Shown one piece after another: positions 9,887 through 20,065 of a DNA stretch of 64,000 bases. Every line of letters starts with the position of its first letter. Positions within the stretch are counted from its first letter, which is position 1. The translations under genes were made by a program, and so were the position numbers. The notes beneath the pieces were generated by a model, which saw only the letters and a program-made list of their open reading frames with translations, was not told the DNA's origin and made no database searches. Origin of the DNA: Meira nashicola (Eukaryota > Basidiomycota > Exobasidiomycetes > Exobasidiales > Brachybasidiaceae); assembly GCA_001600355.1 (NCBI GenBank), contig BCJU01000001.1, positions 1,137,178 to 1,201,177 on the forward strand. The letters are read 5' to 3'.

Positions 9887-12800
9887 TTAAGCTACATCAA
9901 ACACTAAACTTGCTTCACCGATTCGAATCTTGATCGATCGTTCAGCTAACCATTCAAATCGAACGAGTTGTAAATCCGATAAAAATGCAGCTTCTTCTTC
10001 TTCACGTCCAACAAGTGAAGCATGACTGCTTATTGATCCTCTAGGTGATAACAATCCTCCTCCTGCTAAAACGCTACCACCGCTATGCGTACTTGAACCT
10101 GATAATGGAGGAGATCGAATTGCTGCTAAACGAACACTTGCTAATGCACTTCCAGCCATTCTTCCGAAATCAAAACTTTTGTAGGCAGGCGTACCTACAT
10201 GGTTGTGAGAATGTTGATTGGTATGACCGCCTCCTTGATTAGGAGTAGACGATTGATTTTGTTCTGGCTCTCCACTTCCAGTAGCACGACCCAATAAGGC
10301 GCTTATCTGTCGTGGTGCACCACCAAAGTTGAATATAGAACCAAGACCAACACCTGTCTTCCAAATCTTCACCATTCCATCACTAAGACAAATACTGACA
10401 AGTCTGCGTCCATCGTTGGAGAACGTTAACCCATTTAAGCTTGCACTGTGAGCTTCAAGAACGTACAGCCTTGTCGCTGTTTTTAAATCATACATGATGA
10501 TTGCCCCTTCAAATGTTCCAACAGCCAGCCTTTGCAATCCTTTGTGAAATGCGATCGTCGGATAAGCTGAGATTAATTCGGAAATAATAATAGTTGCAGA
10601 TTTATGTATAACTGGTCGTAAAGTTGTTACTGTTGGATCTAACGATTTTACCACAGCTTCAGCAAATCTAGGCAAATTCGGATACAAAACTAACGGCTTT
10701 CGTCGTACCATAAAAGCAACCAAACGCATAGTGGCACTACAATGCTCAGGGCTACGAGCGTGAAGAATATCAAGACTCAAAGTGGTCATGAATAAAGGCG
10801 TATTCTCTTCTGCAATACGTAGGGTAGCTTGACGTGCTAAATCTCGATTCTCTAGAGCTACTTGAGCCGCTTTTGATGTTCCGTTCTCGCTAGTATTGTC
10901 TCCTTTTGGAAGAATTGTGCTCAAACTGAACATCGTTCGAACGATTTCCATTGCGTCGAAATAATGTTGAAAGATGGAGAAACCACGATCGCATAAAACA
11001 ATTGCGATGGACTGATGAGCAGGATCATATTCATCATTGAGATAAATGCTAATCGAAGCAGAAATGTCCTTTAACAAATTTGGTGGCATGACTGTATATC
11101 TTTGCGTGGCAATCAGTCCTAATAACAACAATGCTTTCGAAGAATGTTGATCTTCCCTCTCATCTTCTACAGCATCAATTGATCCTCTTTCGGAATCTTT
11201 CATTGGTGGAGGAGCGGCCATCAAATTTGCTCGACGACGGTTAGGCAGAGCTCCACTGAATTGCGCACAAACTTGATCCAAATCCTCTTGTGGCATACCC
11301 TCAAGCGAAGAAACGAATAACATTTGTGCAGCTTGTTTTATTTCAAGAACAGGATCCGTCAAAAAACCAATCAAAAATTCAATCGAAGGAGGTTGAAATC
11401 CTTTTCCGACGATATTCGAAAGGCTTCCGAGTTGTGTGATTAATTCGTAGGCCGGTTTTTGCAATTCAACAATGTTTGACAAAACTAGTAGCATCGCTAT
11501 TGAACCGATCACACGCGTGGCGGTGAGCGCAGGAGAGATGCATAGCATTTGTCTTGATGTCATTCCATGCAGTGACATGATCAAGTATCCCGGTTCGGTA
11601 AAAAGACCGCACGCGATATTCGTATTGCTTCCTATATCATTTTTTATATCCAATGCTAGCTTGCACTGCTCATCAAATTCTTGACTTAGACCAAAGGGTA
11701 AGATGCTGCACAACAAAGGTCTCAAGGTATGTAAAGCTTTAGCTGCTTGGGGCATCAGAAGCGTTTGTGAAAAGGATGATTTTGGTGCAGACTTATTGTC
11801 CAAAGATGACATTGGATCAATTTGCACATCCAAATCCTGCAAATCTTGAGCTTGACTGAAGTCTCGTGCATTAGAGACGCCGGTTGTATTCAATGATGCA
11901 ACCATTCGACTTGCTGCTTCTACAATTCTACGAATGTCTGCTGTCATTGTGCCTGAAAAAGAAGAGCGGCTTGAGGGAATAGAGCTTAACACTCCAACGT
12001 TTCCCCTTTCCCTTTTTAGGTGAGCAACATCGATTGGAAATTGCGACCACCATCCTTTTCCATCTTCTAATAACACTAATGCTTGATCAACACCGATGCT
12101 CCTACGTAATTCCAAATCTGTCGCACTCCACACCCTAGCTCTTCCATCGGCATAGATTGTCATCAGCTCATTTGAACGAACTGCCATCAATTCCAACGGT
12201 GCATTACGGCCTGGAACGATGTACAGTAATTGCAGTTCATCAAGCATAATGAATGCAATCGTGCTATCAGCGGCGATACAAGCAACACTTCCGTGCAATC
12301 GCAATGCATTGTCCTGGTTCCCAATAGCAACAAATGCGACAATAGGAGAAGTAAGGATTGAGCGTTGCATTTGACATTTTAAAGTCGTGGCATCCCACAT
12401 AATAATGTCACCTTCTTCAGTACCACCAATAATATGTCGAGAATTTGTACGAGGATTGGTCACAGTTTGCAATAAAGTCACCGTTCCTGAAAAAGTCGAA
12501 GTAGAATTTTTTGGTTCAGGGATATGTCCATCTACGAGATCAATCAGCGGACATATGGTCAAGTGACCTGAAGATAAGCTCAAGACGACCCTTTCCATAC
12601 TGAATGGCAAAGTTGCTGTGACGTGCACTTGCTCTATTGGCTCTAATCCTTGCCAAATTGTGCTCTTCTGGGAGTGCAGTGAAAGCCTTTCATCCTCGTC
12701 ACGTAAGCACAAGATTGGGTGCATACCATTCCCTTTTATGCTCACTGCATCACATTCGTACTCCAAGTCAAGTTCATTTTGTTGCACGAATTGACCTTTT

Positions 12801-14902
12801 TCAGTAATTTGGATCAAAAGTACTTTATCTTCCGTTTGCAACAAGATTGATTCTTCATCCACTTGAATGTCAATTAACCCTTGGATAGATAGTGTGTCAG
12901 AATGAGATAATGAGTCATTAGATCTTTTCGCCAGAGAAATACCTTCATCGCTCCACGTAAGAATGAAAATTTCTCTAATGACAAATAAACCTCTTGCATC
13001 TTTTTCAACTCCATTATCACCCAATATCCTCTTTGTGATCGGCGTTTCTTCCAGAATTGATGCCGGTCTTGAAGTTGGCCGAGAAAGACCTTCACGTCGT
13101 AAGAATGCAGAGGTTGAGCTTAGTGGAGCCAGCTTTTGGGTATCATTTATCGTCGGCTTACGCTTCGATTTGATCCGGTGCGATTCTACTTCTACGCTAC
13201 CCGACGTGTTGATGTGATAAACATCCACCGTTTCTTCATCCTCGCATACATTAATAAGCGGAGGAGCAAGTCCGATGTCTTCAAAAGAATGTTGTAGCGT
13301 AACAACTTGTTTTTCGGCATCGACAATGCTTAATCGCATTTTTGCTTTGTCGTATAGTGCGTCAATGACTGAAAATGCTTTAACACCTTTTTTGTTCGAT
13401 CTGCAGATTGTCACACCTTCAAATGTACTGACAACTGGAAGAGAAATTGTTTCTGTAGATGCTGGCTGAGATGCATTCGAGTTTACCCTCGATCTTGGCT
13501 GTGGAGATGGTGCATTGCTACGCATAGCAGCCAAACGTGCTAAAGGAGACATGAAAGACGCAGCAGGCTGCGTTTGAGCTTCGTCATGCAATCGATCTAG
13601 TGGAATTGCTTTGGCCGTCTTTAGGTCTATTGGAAAAGCTTGTAAAGCACCTTCTAGCGACCAAAGAGTCAAGGTTCCATCTTCTTGTAGAATACTAAGA
13701 GATTCTTTCCCACTCCCTATCGGAATAAATCTCAATGACACAATCGGAGACCGAGTAGGACACTGAAAGCATAAAATTGGCTCGACTGACTCAAGCGGTT
13801 TGTTCGAATGACAAGCTGGCTGATCGTTTTGTGTTCCTTCTTCGCGCTCTTCTTGATTACCGGTACCTAGCGTTCCTATTAAGCCTGCTTTTGCCAGGGC
13901 AGATTTGATATCGTTTGAATTCTTTTGTGAGCTTCCAAGCGTAAGACTTATATTTCTTGAACGAGAATGTCTCAAATGTTTCTCTCGTGTAGGAGAATCA
14001 GTATGGCCATGTTTTTTTGCATCATGATGATGTGAATGTATATTCTCATGAGATTGATTTCCTTGTTGTATTCCTAAAGCTTCCATCATTCCTCCCATCA
14101 TGCTCGTTTGATTTTCTCTACCAGAATGCCATTGTAGTTCAAGTTGTTCTTCAGCATCCATACCTGAATTTGTCGAATGATTCGGTGCAGCTGAAACACT
14201 AATATCTGTTGTAGCTGAAGTTGGCAAGATTGCATCTCGTTCACCTGCTCTTGACATTGAAGTTGTTGGAGATGTTGGAGAAACCAGACTTAATCTGCTC
14301 CGATTAGGCGAAGATCGATATGGAAGTGTATTGAAGCCAGTTGCTGATGTAGATGGTGTCATATTAGCTGATTCATAGGATGTATGCGTTTGTGGTTCTT
14401 GTGTTTGTTCTTCAAATATCCAAACATTGCCATCATGAGTTCCAACTGCAATACGCCTACCTCCTTTGTGATTTCCAAAGACGATATCTGGGCTATTTGT
14501 GTTATGTTCCTTTGAAGTGATCCGAATTTGAGGATTTATAGAAGAGTGTTCATCTTCTTGTGCGCCTTCTTCTTCATTTCCCTCCACGTTCCAAACTTCC
14601 ATTGATGTAACCCATCTGTTCAATCCATCATCCTCGAATGCATGTTGGGGTTGTTTCTTTGCAAGTCGTTTTAAGCCATTTGGAAGATTTGAAATATGTT
14701 GACCATTATACAATGTAGGTTTTTGCCAAGAATGCCTCCAATCTTTTGAAGGAAGTTGAGGACCTAAAATTTTTGTACTTTTTGAACTTTGACCATTTTC
14801 AATTTGATCAAAATGAATTGGAATATAAAATGGTGTATTTGAAGATGATAATTTTGCTCCGCCTGTACTTGTAACAAAGCTAAAGTTTGTTGATGCTGCC
14901 AT
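9887..14902 (-). CDS. WDR7 / rabconnectin-3beta-like WD40 protein
   Basis: 1671 residues from the ATG at 14902 (MAASTNFSFVTS); the in-frame codons back to 14983 are not conserved-looking. WD40 repeats sit in the N-terminal half (for example IVFGNHKGGRRIAVGTHDGN and IIGGTEEGDIIMWDA) and again at the C-terminus (QRLAVGTFEGAIIMYDLKTA, then DGRRLVSICLSDGMVKIWK). A helical middle section and a disordered, Ser-rich tail complete it. This split-WD40 layout and the C-terminal block resemble WDR7/Rbcn-3beta, which partners DMXL proteins in assembling the vacuolar H+-ATPase and in endosomal acidification. Pathway assignment is by family resemblance only. Intronless despite its length. Confidence 0.68.
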   Translation of the reverse strand: MAASTNFSFVTSTGGAKLSSSNTPFYIPIHFDQIENGQSSKSTKILGPQLPSKDWRHSWQKPTLYNGQHISNLPNGLKRLAKKQPQHAFEDDGLNRWVTSMEVWNVEGNEEEGAQEDEHSSINPQIRITSKEHNTNSPDIVFGNHKGGRRIAVGTHDGNVWIFEEQTQEPQTHTSYESANMTPSTSATGFNTLPYRSSPNRSRLSLVSPTSPTTSMSRAGERDAILPTSATTDISVSAAPNHSTNSGMDAEEQLELQWHSGRENQTSMMGGMMEALGIQQGNQSHENIHSHHHDAKKHGHTDSPTREKHLRHSRSRNISLTLGSSQKNSNDIKSALAKAGLIGTLGTGNQEEREEGTQNDQPACHSNKPLESVEPILCFQCPTRSPIVSLRFIPIGSGKESLSILQEDGTLTLWSLEGALQAFPIDLKTAKAIPLDRLHDEAQTQPAASFMSPLARLAAMRSNAPSPQPRSRVNSNASQPASTETISLPVVSTFEGVTICRSNKKGVKAFSVIDALYDKAKMRLSIVDAEKQVVTLQHSFEDIGLAPPLINVCEDEETVDVYHINTSGSVEVESHRIKSKRKPTINDTQKLAPLSSTSAFLRREGLSRPTSRPASILEETPITKRILGDNGVEKDARGLFVIREIFILTWSDEGISLAKRSNDSLSHSDTLSIQGLIDIQVDEESILLQTEDKVLLIQITEKGQFVQQNELDLEYECDAVSIKGNGMHPILCLRDEDERLSLHSQKSTIWQGLEPIEQVHVTATLPFSMERVVLSLSSGHLTICPLIDLVDGHIPEPKNSTSTFSGTVTLLQTVTNPRTNSRHIIGGTEEGDIIMWDATTLKCQMQRSILTSPIVAFVAIGNQDNALRLHGSVACIAADSTIAFIMLDELQLLYIVPGRNAPLELMAVRSNELMTIYADGRARVWSATDLELRRSIGVDQALVLLEDGKGWWSQFPIDVAHLKRERGNVGVLSSIPSSRSSFSGTMTADIRRIVEAASRMVASLNTTGVSNARDFSQAQDLQDLDVQIDPMSSLDNKSAPKSSFSQTLLMPQAAKALHTLRPLLCSILPFGLSQEFDEQCKLALDIKNDIGSNTNIACGLFTEPGYLIMSLHGMTSRQMLCISPALTATRVIGSIAMLLVLSNIVELQKPAYELITQLGSLSNIVGKGFQPPSIEFLIGFLTDPVLEIKQAAQMLFVSSLEGMPQEDLDQVCAQFSGALPNRRRANLMAAPPPMKDSERGSIDAVEDEREDQHSSKALLLLGLIATQRYTVMPPNLLKDISASISIYLNDEYDPAHQSIAIVLCDRGFSIFQHYFDAMEIVRTMFSLSTILPKGDNTSENGTSKAAQVALENRDLARQATLRIAEENTPLFMTTLSLDILHARSPEHCSATMRLVAFMVRRKPLVLYPNLPRFAEAVVKSLDPTVTTLRPVIHKSATIIISELISAYPTIAFHKGLQRLAVGTFEGAIIMYDLKTATRLYVLEAHSASLNGLTFSNDGRRLVSICLSDGMVKIWKTGVGLGSIFNFGGAPRQISALLGRATGSGEPEQNQSSTPNQGGGHTNQHSHNHVGTPAYKSFDFGRMAGSALASVRLAAIRSPPLSGSSTHSGGSVLAGGGLLSPRGSISSHASLVGREEEEAAFLSDLQLVRFEWLAERSIKIRIGEASLVFDVA

Positions 14903-15581
14903 AATTAGGAAATTATCATTTGTTAGGTCGCATGACGAAAGACGAGTGGGTGGGTGGGTGCAGTAACTAACAAACAAACACAATCGAAGAAGAAGAATAA
15001 CACATTTATTGCCTTTAGCGTCGTGCGTCGGGCGGCTCGGCGCATATTCTTACTTTGCACCGGCGCACGGACAGCAATATGGGTAAATAGGAATATTCAC
15101 CTTTAGCATTCTCAACAACTTTGCTGAAAACGTTATCCAGAACGAACAAATGTGTTGGATTTAATCAGAGTTATGAAAAGAGAAGAACAGAATGGGTTTA
15201 TTGGAAAAACGAAAAGTAGCAAAGAATTAAGTATAAGTTACTTCTTAAACAATCTATCAGCTATCTTTAACAGCCACGATTCTGATTACAACTTCCATCG
15301 TAAGAAAGAAATACCATCATAAAGGAGTATAATTTCACCAACACTAGTTGTTCTCCTGTTTAGCATAACGCGTAGATAAATGGAACTCAACACATATCTC
15401 TCCCTCTCATCTGTTCATTTCCCGTACCGGTAAAAGGGGGAAGCCAACTCGGAACAGGAATGAGTGTTTACTCCATTATAAATAGGGGACTGATGCTTTC
15501 TGTAAAAAGTATATAAAGTTTTATTTTCTTTCCATTCCTGTTTGCCTTCCACCATATCTTCATCAAAGTGACTATCAAAAG
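14903..15581. other. Intergenic, boundary of housekeeping genes and micropeptide array
   Basis: Divergent promoter region. A GC-rich patch lies at about 15020-15070, next to the WD40 gene. TATA-like TATAAATA (about 15477) and TATATAAA (about 15511) precede the first micropeptide gene. Confidence 0.5.
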
Positions 15582-15780
15582 ATGAACTCTAAACTCTTTT
15601 TTGCTCAATTTTTGGTCTTTATGACTTTGGCTATAATGGTATATTCACAACCTTTAGAAGCACAAATGCCGGTGAGTATTATTAATTATCTACTTTGCTA
15701 TATGTCTGAAGCTGATTACGTATTCACATTTCTTATAGGCACCTTACCGACCCAAAGTATCACATAAAGGAAAAGGTTGA
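15582..15780 (+). CDS. Two-exon secreted micropeptide 1 (no cysteines)
   Basis: Exons 15582..15671 and 15739..15780, intron 67 nt (GTGAGT..TAG), phase 0, giving 43 residues. Exon 1 is a strong signal peptide ending in QPLEAQMP; exon 2 codes only for APYRPKVSHKGKG. Exon 1 has exactly the same length (30 codons) as that of micropeptide 2, with the PLEA tetrapeptide at the same residues 24-27, so the two are paralogues. It lacks the C-terminal cysteine loop of later members. Function unknown. Confidence 0.62.
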
Positions 15781-16068
15781 TCCAAATTATCTCTTGCCAT
15801 TGATCACTCATTATTGCTTTTACACAATGTAGACTACCTACATGACTTCTCGCAAAACTTGTTCCAAAGATTCTCATCTTTTACTTTATTCATTTCGGCC
15901 CGTTAGAAGCGGTTACGGTCATGTGAGTTTATAAGATGATCAGGCGTCAAAATTTAATTAGGTAGAAACATAATTTAAAGAATATATTAAGTGCAGTTCA
16001 AGAATAAAGTTTTATTTTTTCTCTTTTCCTTTATCCATCCATCCTTACACTATTTATTACCTTGCAAG

Positions 16069-16365
16069 ATGCTCTTCAACTTCATTCTCTTTCAAGTAAT
16101 CCTTTACTCATTCATTCTTTTGACAGCCTCTGCTGTTCCATTAGAAGCGCTTCCTGCAGTAAGTTTATTTGAATGAATGAAGAGTAGAATCAATTCGATT
16201 TAGTAATCTAATTTCCATTTTTTGATTCTCTAGTTATCTGGCGGCGTTTTTGATCCTGTGTATGGTACTGGAAGTGGAAGTGGAAGCAATCAAAACAAAC
16301 CAAATCCGCAATGTTCAAACCCAAACGGATGTACTCAAAAGGATCCTACACAAAAAATGCACTAA
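16069..16365 (+). CDS. Two-exon secreted micropeptide 2 (C-X5-C loop)
   Basis: Exons 16069..16158 and 16234..16365, intron 75 nt (GTAAGT..TAG), phase 0, 73 residues. Exon 1 encodes a signal peptide ending SAVPLEALPA. Exon 2 has a short Gly-Ser repeat (GTGSGSGS) and one cysteine pair, QCSNPNGC, close to the end. Two cysteines five residues apart in a secreted peptide can form a small disulfide loop. Confidence 0.68.
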
Positions 16366-16758
16366 TTCGAAAGGCTGTCAATAATTTATTTTTGGTCGAA
16401 TGGTCATAATGCCAAGAATAGTCTAAATGTTCGATTGAAGGAGTTTGATTTTGATTTTGCTCTGATGACATTATGTCTTTGCCAAGAATGTTTATTTGAT
16501 TTGCGTATCCGTATAGACTAGACTATTTCGAGCCTTATGAGAAATTTGCTTAAACTAATCGGCGCTGTGCTGCGCCGACGCCTAATCGTACTTCCTTCTT
16601 AGAAAATAATAATAAAGAAAGGCGGCCCTTCTATCACTTTTTTCAAAGAAGAAAATAATAATATATGACAACAAACAAAGATAAAAAGGAATTCATGTTA
16701 TTCTTGAGTACGATCGCTTGTTGATTTCTTCCTCTCACAATCAAAACTTTTATTTGAA
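16366..16758. promoter_or_regulatory. Intergenic with a 6-bp-arm hairpin
   Basis: Separates micropeptides 2 and 3. A perfect inverted repeat, TCGGCG-8 nt-CGCCGA at 16559..16578, lies about 180 bp before the micropeptide 3 ATG; it carries outward CGG/CCG triplets and might be a regulator site. Confidence 0.35.
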
Positions 16759-17071
16759 ATGTCCTCTAAACTTCTTTTCACTCAAATTTTATTCTTGCTT
16801 ACGGTAGTAGCATTCGTTTCAGCTTTACCTTGGACTAAAACGACATCTTCTAGCAGCAATCCAACACCAGGAACTAAAAATGACAAAAATATTAATGGTG
16901 ATAATGGTAATACAGTATGTTTATGAATTATTCGAATTTTATTTTTTATTATTCTTTTGGACTAACTCTCCTTCAATTTTGATTCAGCATACCGTACCAA
17001 TCTCCTCAATTCCAACTATGCCCGAGCATATAATGGGACCAACGTTTCCTTGTGACGGTTACGGCTGTTAA
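16759..17071 (+). CDS. Two-exon secreted micropeptide 3 (C-X4-C loop at C-terminus)
   Basis: Exons 16759..16914 and 16988..17071, intron 73 nt (GTATGT..CAG), phase 0, 79 residues. The signal peptide ends VSALP; it is followed in exon 1 by a Ser/Thr/Asn/Lys-rich linker longer than in the other members. Exon 2 ends with FPCDGYGC and then the stop, so the last residue is a cysteine. MSSKLLFTQILF resembles the micropeptide 1 start MNSKLFFAQFLV. Confidence 0.66.
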
Positions 17072-17360
17072 ATGCAATTTAGCCATTCTTATTTTCTTGT
17101 CTTTCGGCTTCCGAATTCATACACTTTCTTAATAATAATTATTTTAGCTCAGCTTTTTACGCCACAAAGTCCGCGATTAGTTCACATAAGAGTTATGATT
17201 TAATTAAAGTCTGTTTATCCTCTTTTGGCCGGATTGAGGCGTAAATATTCCTTAGAACATTGATTGTACCTAAGCAAACTCTTGGCAATTATTATAATGA
17301 AGGATTTGTGCACATTTGTATACCCTCTTTTCCTTCACAAACAGTATCTGCGTAGCAAAA

Positions 17361-17645
17361 ATGGTAACAATCTCAACGTCTTTTTTCATCTTGATCATTT
17401 CGACATTTATTGCAATGTGCTTTGCTGCACCTCTGGGTGTATTGAAACGTTCTGATACAAATGAATCTTCAAAAGTGAGTACAAGAGGTGGTACCAAATT
17501 AAATCTTTGTGAGGCATTCTAAACTTTTCTCTTTGTTCTCTAAATCACTTTTTAGCCATTCGGAAATCTCAAACCGACACCTATGGTCATCGTCCTTGGT
17601 CAACCATTCAATTACGTTGGACCAACTCCCGCAAAAGATTGGTGA
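17361..17645 (+). CDS. Two-exon secreted micropeptide 4 (no C-terminal cysteines)
   Basis: Exons 17361..17474 and 17556..17645, intron 81 nt (GTGAGT..TAG), phase 0, 67 residues. The signal peptide runs to about FAAPLG; a possible Kex2-type site (LKR) follows before the intron. Exon 2 is Pro-rich (PFGNLKPTPM and GPTPAKDW) and has no cysteine. Same gene plan as its neighbours, but the exon 2 sequence is unrelated to the cysteine-loop members. Confidence 0.58.
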
Positions 17646-17776
17646 TCCATTAAAATCAGATGTGATAAACTTCATACAAATCAAACCAGTATTGCAAATG
17701 TAGTATCGTGCAGGCCACTTGTGTACACATTAACTCTCCATTTAATCCTATCCTAACAATACCTCTTCCCCTCCTA

Positions 17777-18444
17777 TCATAGCAGAGTTTTAATCGCTTC
17801 AACGATCACATGATGATCTTGCCATTGATCTAATCCTGAAACGATGATTGCTCCAATAGGACCTGTATTTAAACCTTTAATATTGATCGGAAATGCACCT
17901 CCATGTGCAGCATAATCTGCTCCTAATGAATTTATATCACGTCCCTTCTTTACCAATTCTCTGCCAACCAAGAAACTAGATTTTCCATAAGTTCGCACTA
18001 AAAAGAACAGTAGGAAAGGTTAAAAAGTTAAAGCTTCAGAGGTATCCATTCATATCTTTCTTTTCACTTACCTGTATTGGCTTTTCGTCTTGCCCAATCT
18101 TCATTGGAAACAGTTACTCCACTTCCATATGTGTTTTGCAATAATGTTAAACCGGACCATAATCGAATACTAATAAGAGCAGTTGCATTCTCGTTATCAT
18201 TCAAAGCTTTTATCTGACTTTCAATATTCTCTCCAATCTTTCTTGCTAATTCAAAATCAAACGTTTGAAATTGTAAGGCTGTAAATGATGTGTGAAAGAG
18301 GTGTAATTACCGTAAATGTCAATATGCTTTCACTGATTCTTCTTCTTTTCTGCACTTACCCTGTTCTTGTTCTTTGATTCCTTGAATCGCTTCTTCAAAA
18401 TGTGAGCCATCTTGCCAGTTAGCAGTCGTAGAAGCATACGCCAT
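17777..18444 (-). CDS. UPF0303 family protein (yeast Ybr137w type)
   Basis: Three exons, 18444..18360, 18278..18072 and 17997..17777, with 81- and 74-nt introns (GTAAGT donors, AG acceptors), give 170 residues, the usual size of the family. Diagnostic features are in exon 3: FLVGRELVKKGRDINSLG, ADYAAHGGAFPINIKG and IGAIIVSGLDQWQDHHVIVE. UPF0303/DUF336-type proteins share a fold with heme-binding GlcG/HbpS proteins; the yeast homologue is a soluble cytosolic protein. The catalytic role, if any, is unknown. It is the only gene on the minus strand within the micropeptide array, has no signal peptide, and is probably an unrelated resident. Confidence 0.88.
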
Positions 18445-19084
18445 ATTTGCATACAATCACAAGATAATTTCTTCCAACGCACGCACGGATGACGGTAAAA
18501 AGTGTTGATGTTTCAAGCCGGTGCAGTAGTTTATTTTATTTATTGAATGTGGAAGAAACGGGCCAGGAACGCGTACGTCTCTTGCGACCGTATGCATGCA
18601 ACCCGCGGAGTTTACTGGCTTAAAAGGGCTTTCTTCTTTACGTTTTACGCTTCCGCCGCTTGATGTTAGTCATATTCATACCCTACTAGAACTTGAAATT
18701 TTAGTGCTTCATCAATACATTCCAATAGCGATAAATTGACTGTTCTCAATCAACATAACCTTACTTCTGAATAAGAATATTGAAAAAAACATCCAAACGG
18801 TCCGCTTGAACTCCTAAATAAACACCGTACAGTCTATATCTCAACAAAATTTTTCCATATTTGGTCTATCGGTTACACGTAAGATTTAGGGGGTTTTGGG
18901 AATTCTAAGATGAGCCATATTTAGAAAAACAAATGATGACATCATTGCATTTGATAGAAATACATAACCTAAACGTATAAAAGCTCACCGTAAATGATTT
19001 TTGTACAAATCCCCAAAACATTCTTTTTTCTTAGAAAAGGATTTTTTTTCTTTATCAATTCGTTCCACTAGAATTACCACCAGT
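18445..19084. other. Intergenic, divergent promoter region
   Basis: Between the UPF0303 start and micropeptide 5. A TATA-like GTATAAAAG is at about 18976, roughly 110 bp before the micropeptide ATG. No other feature recognised. Confidence 0.45.
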
Positions 19085-19314
19085 ATGTTCGCATCAATCT
19101 CCAAAGATTACTCCATTGTCTTATTCTTGACAATGTGCTTATTGGCTATGAATGTTTTGGCTTTACCAGTGCAAGAAGTGAGTACATTCTCTTATAAAAT
19201 ATCGAAAATCTGACTAACTTTATCAATCTTTTTCAGAATCTCGAAAGCCGTGGTAAATTTCCAGGTGGTCATAGCTCCTCTAATTGTCAAAACGGAAAAA
19301 TCTGTGATATTTAA
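19085..19314 (+). CDS. Two-exon secreted micropeptide 5 (C-X5-C loop)
   Basis: Exons 19085..19177 and 19237..19314, intron 59 nt (GTGAGT..CAG with a CTAAC-like branch site), phase 0, 56 residues. Exon 1 is a signal peptide ending VLALPVQE. Exon 2 is NLESRGKFPGGHSS followed by NCQNGKICDI and stop. The LPxxE motif just before the intron and the C-X5-C loop near the end repeat the plan of micropeptides 2, 6 and 7. Confidence 0.7.
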
Positions 19315-19836
19315 ATAACTCCTTAGAAGAATACATCAACTTCTCTTTCGGTCCTCGGATTTTGACACGTGCAAAAGATCAGGGCACCATCTATCTCCTT
19401 TCATTTATACTACTCCTTTCCGTTAGGGGCTATATTATTTATTCATAGTTTATACTACTCCGTTATTCATTTATTAGCACCCTTAACTCCTATGATGTTT
19501 TCTCTTTTGAATATTATTCATTAACTCAAACTTTTTATTTGTTTGAAATATAGAGTAAGGAGCTGTTACTTGTGTCTTACCTTGTTAACAACTACCTAAT
19601 ATCCCCACATCCCCTGTAATATACGATATATAATTTCTTTGATCACTCCTTACTCCTCTCTTTAGGGCTTGCAAATTAAAAGGTCCTTAATCATGATGGC
19701 CGAGAACGTTGAAATTTTATCTTACTCAAACTTTATTTCTCCTTTTATGACTTTCTGAAACATATATAAAGACGCTATTTCATGCTTTTTTACCTTTACC
19801 ACAATCTTTATTCATTAAACTTACACCACTTCAAAG
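19315..19836. other. Intergenic
   Basis: AT-rich, with no supported ORF. A TATA-like ATATATAAAG lies about 80 bp before micropeptide 6. Confidence 0.4.
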
Positions 19837-20065
19837 ATGTTTTCTATTCTAAAAAAATCAATCGCAATCACTCTTATTGCACTTATCGTTGTAGTATCAG
19901 GTTTACCTATTGAAGTATGTATATTTAAACATCCTAACGAAAAAGTCATTAAAGCTAACATTCTGCTTTTCACTTTTATCTTCCTTTCTTTAGACATCTG
20001 TTAAACGTTTAATTCCTGGCGATCCAGGCGCCGCAGAAGAATGCTATAAGACTAATTCCTGTTAA
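19837..20065 (+). CDS. Two-exon secreted micropeptide 6 (C-X5-C at C-terminus)
   Basis: Exons 19837..19914 and 19994..20065, intron 79 nt (GTATGT..TAG), phase 0, 49 residues. Exon 1: MFSILKKSIAITLIALIVVV then SGLPIE. Exon 2: TSVKRLIPGDPGAAEECYKT and a final NSC, so it ends with cysteine. A KR pair early in exon 2 could be a Kex2 site releasing a peptide of about 18 residues; this is inference. Near-identical in exon lengths and sequence to micropeptide 7. Confidence 0.74.
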
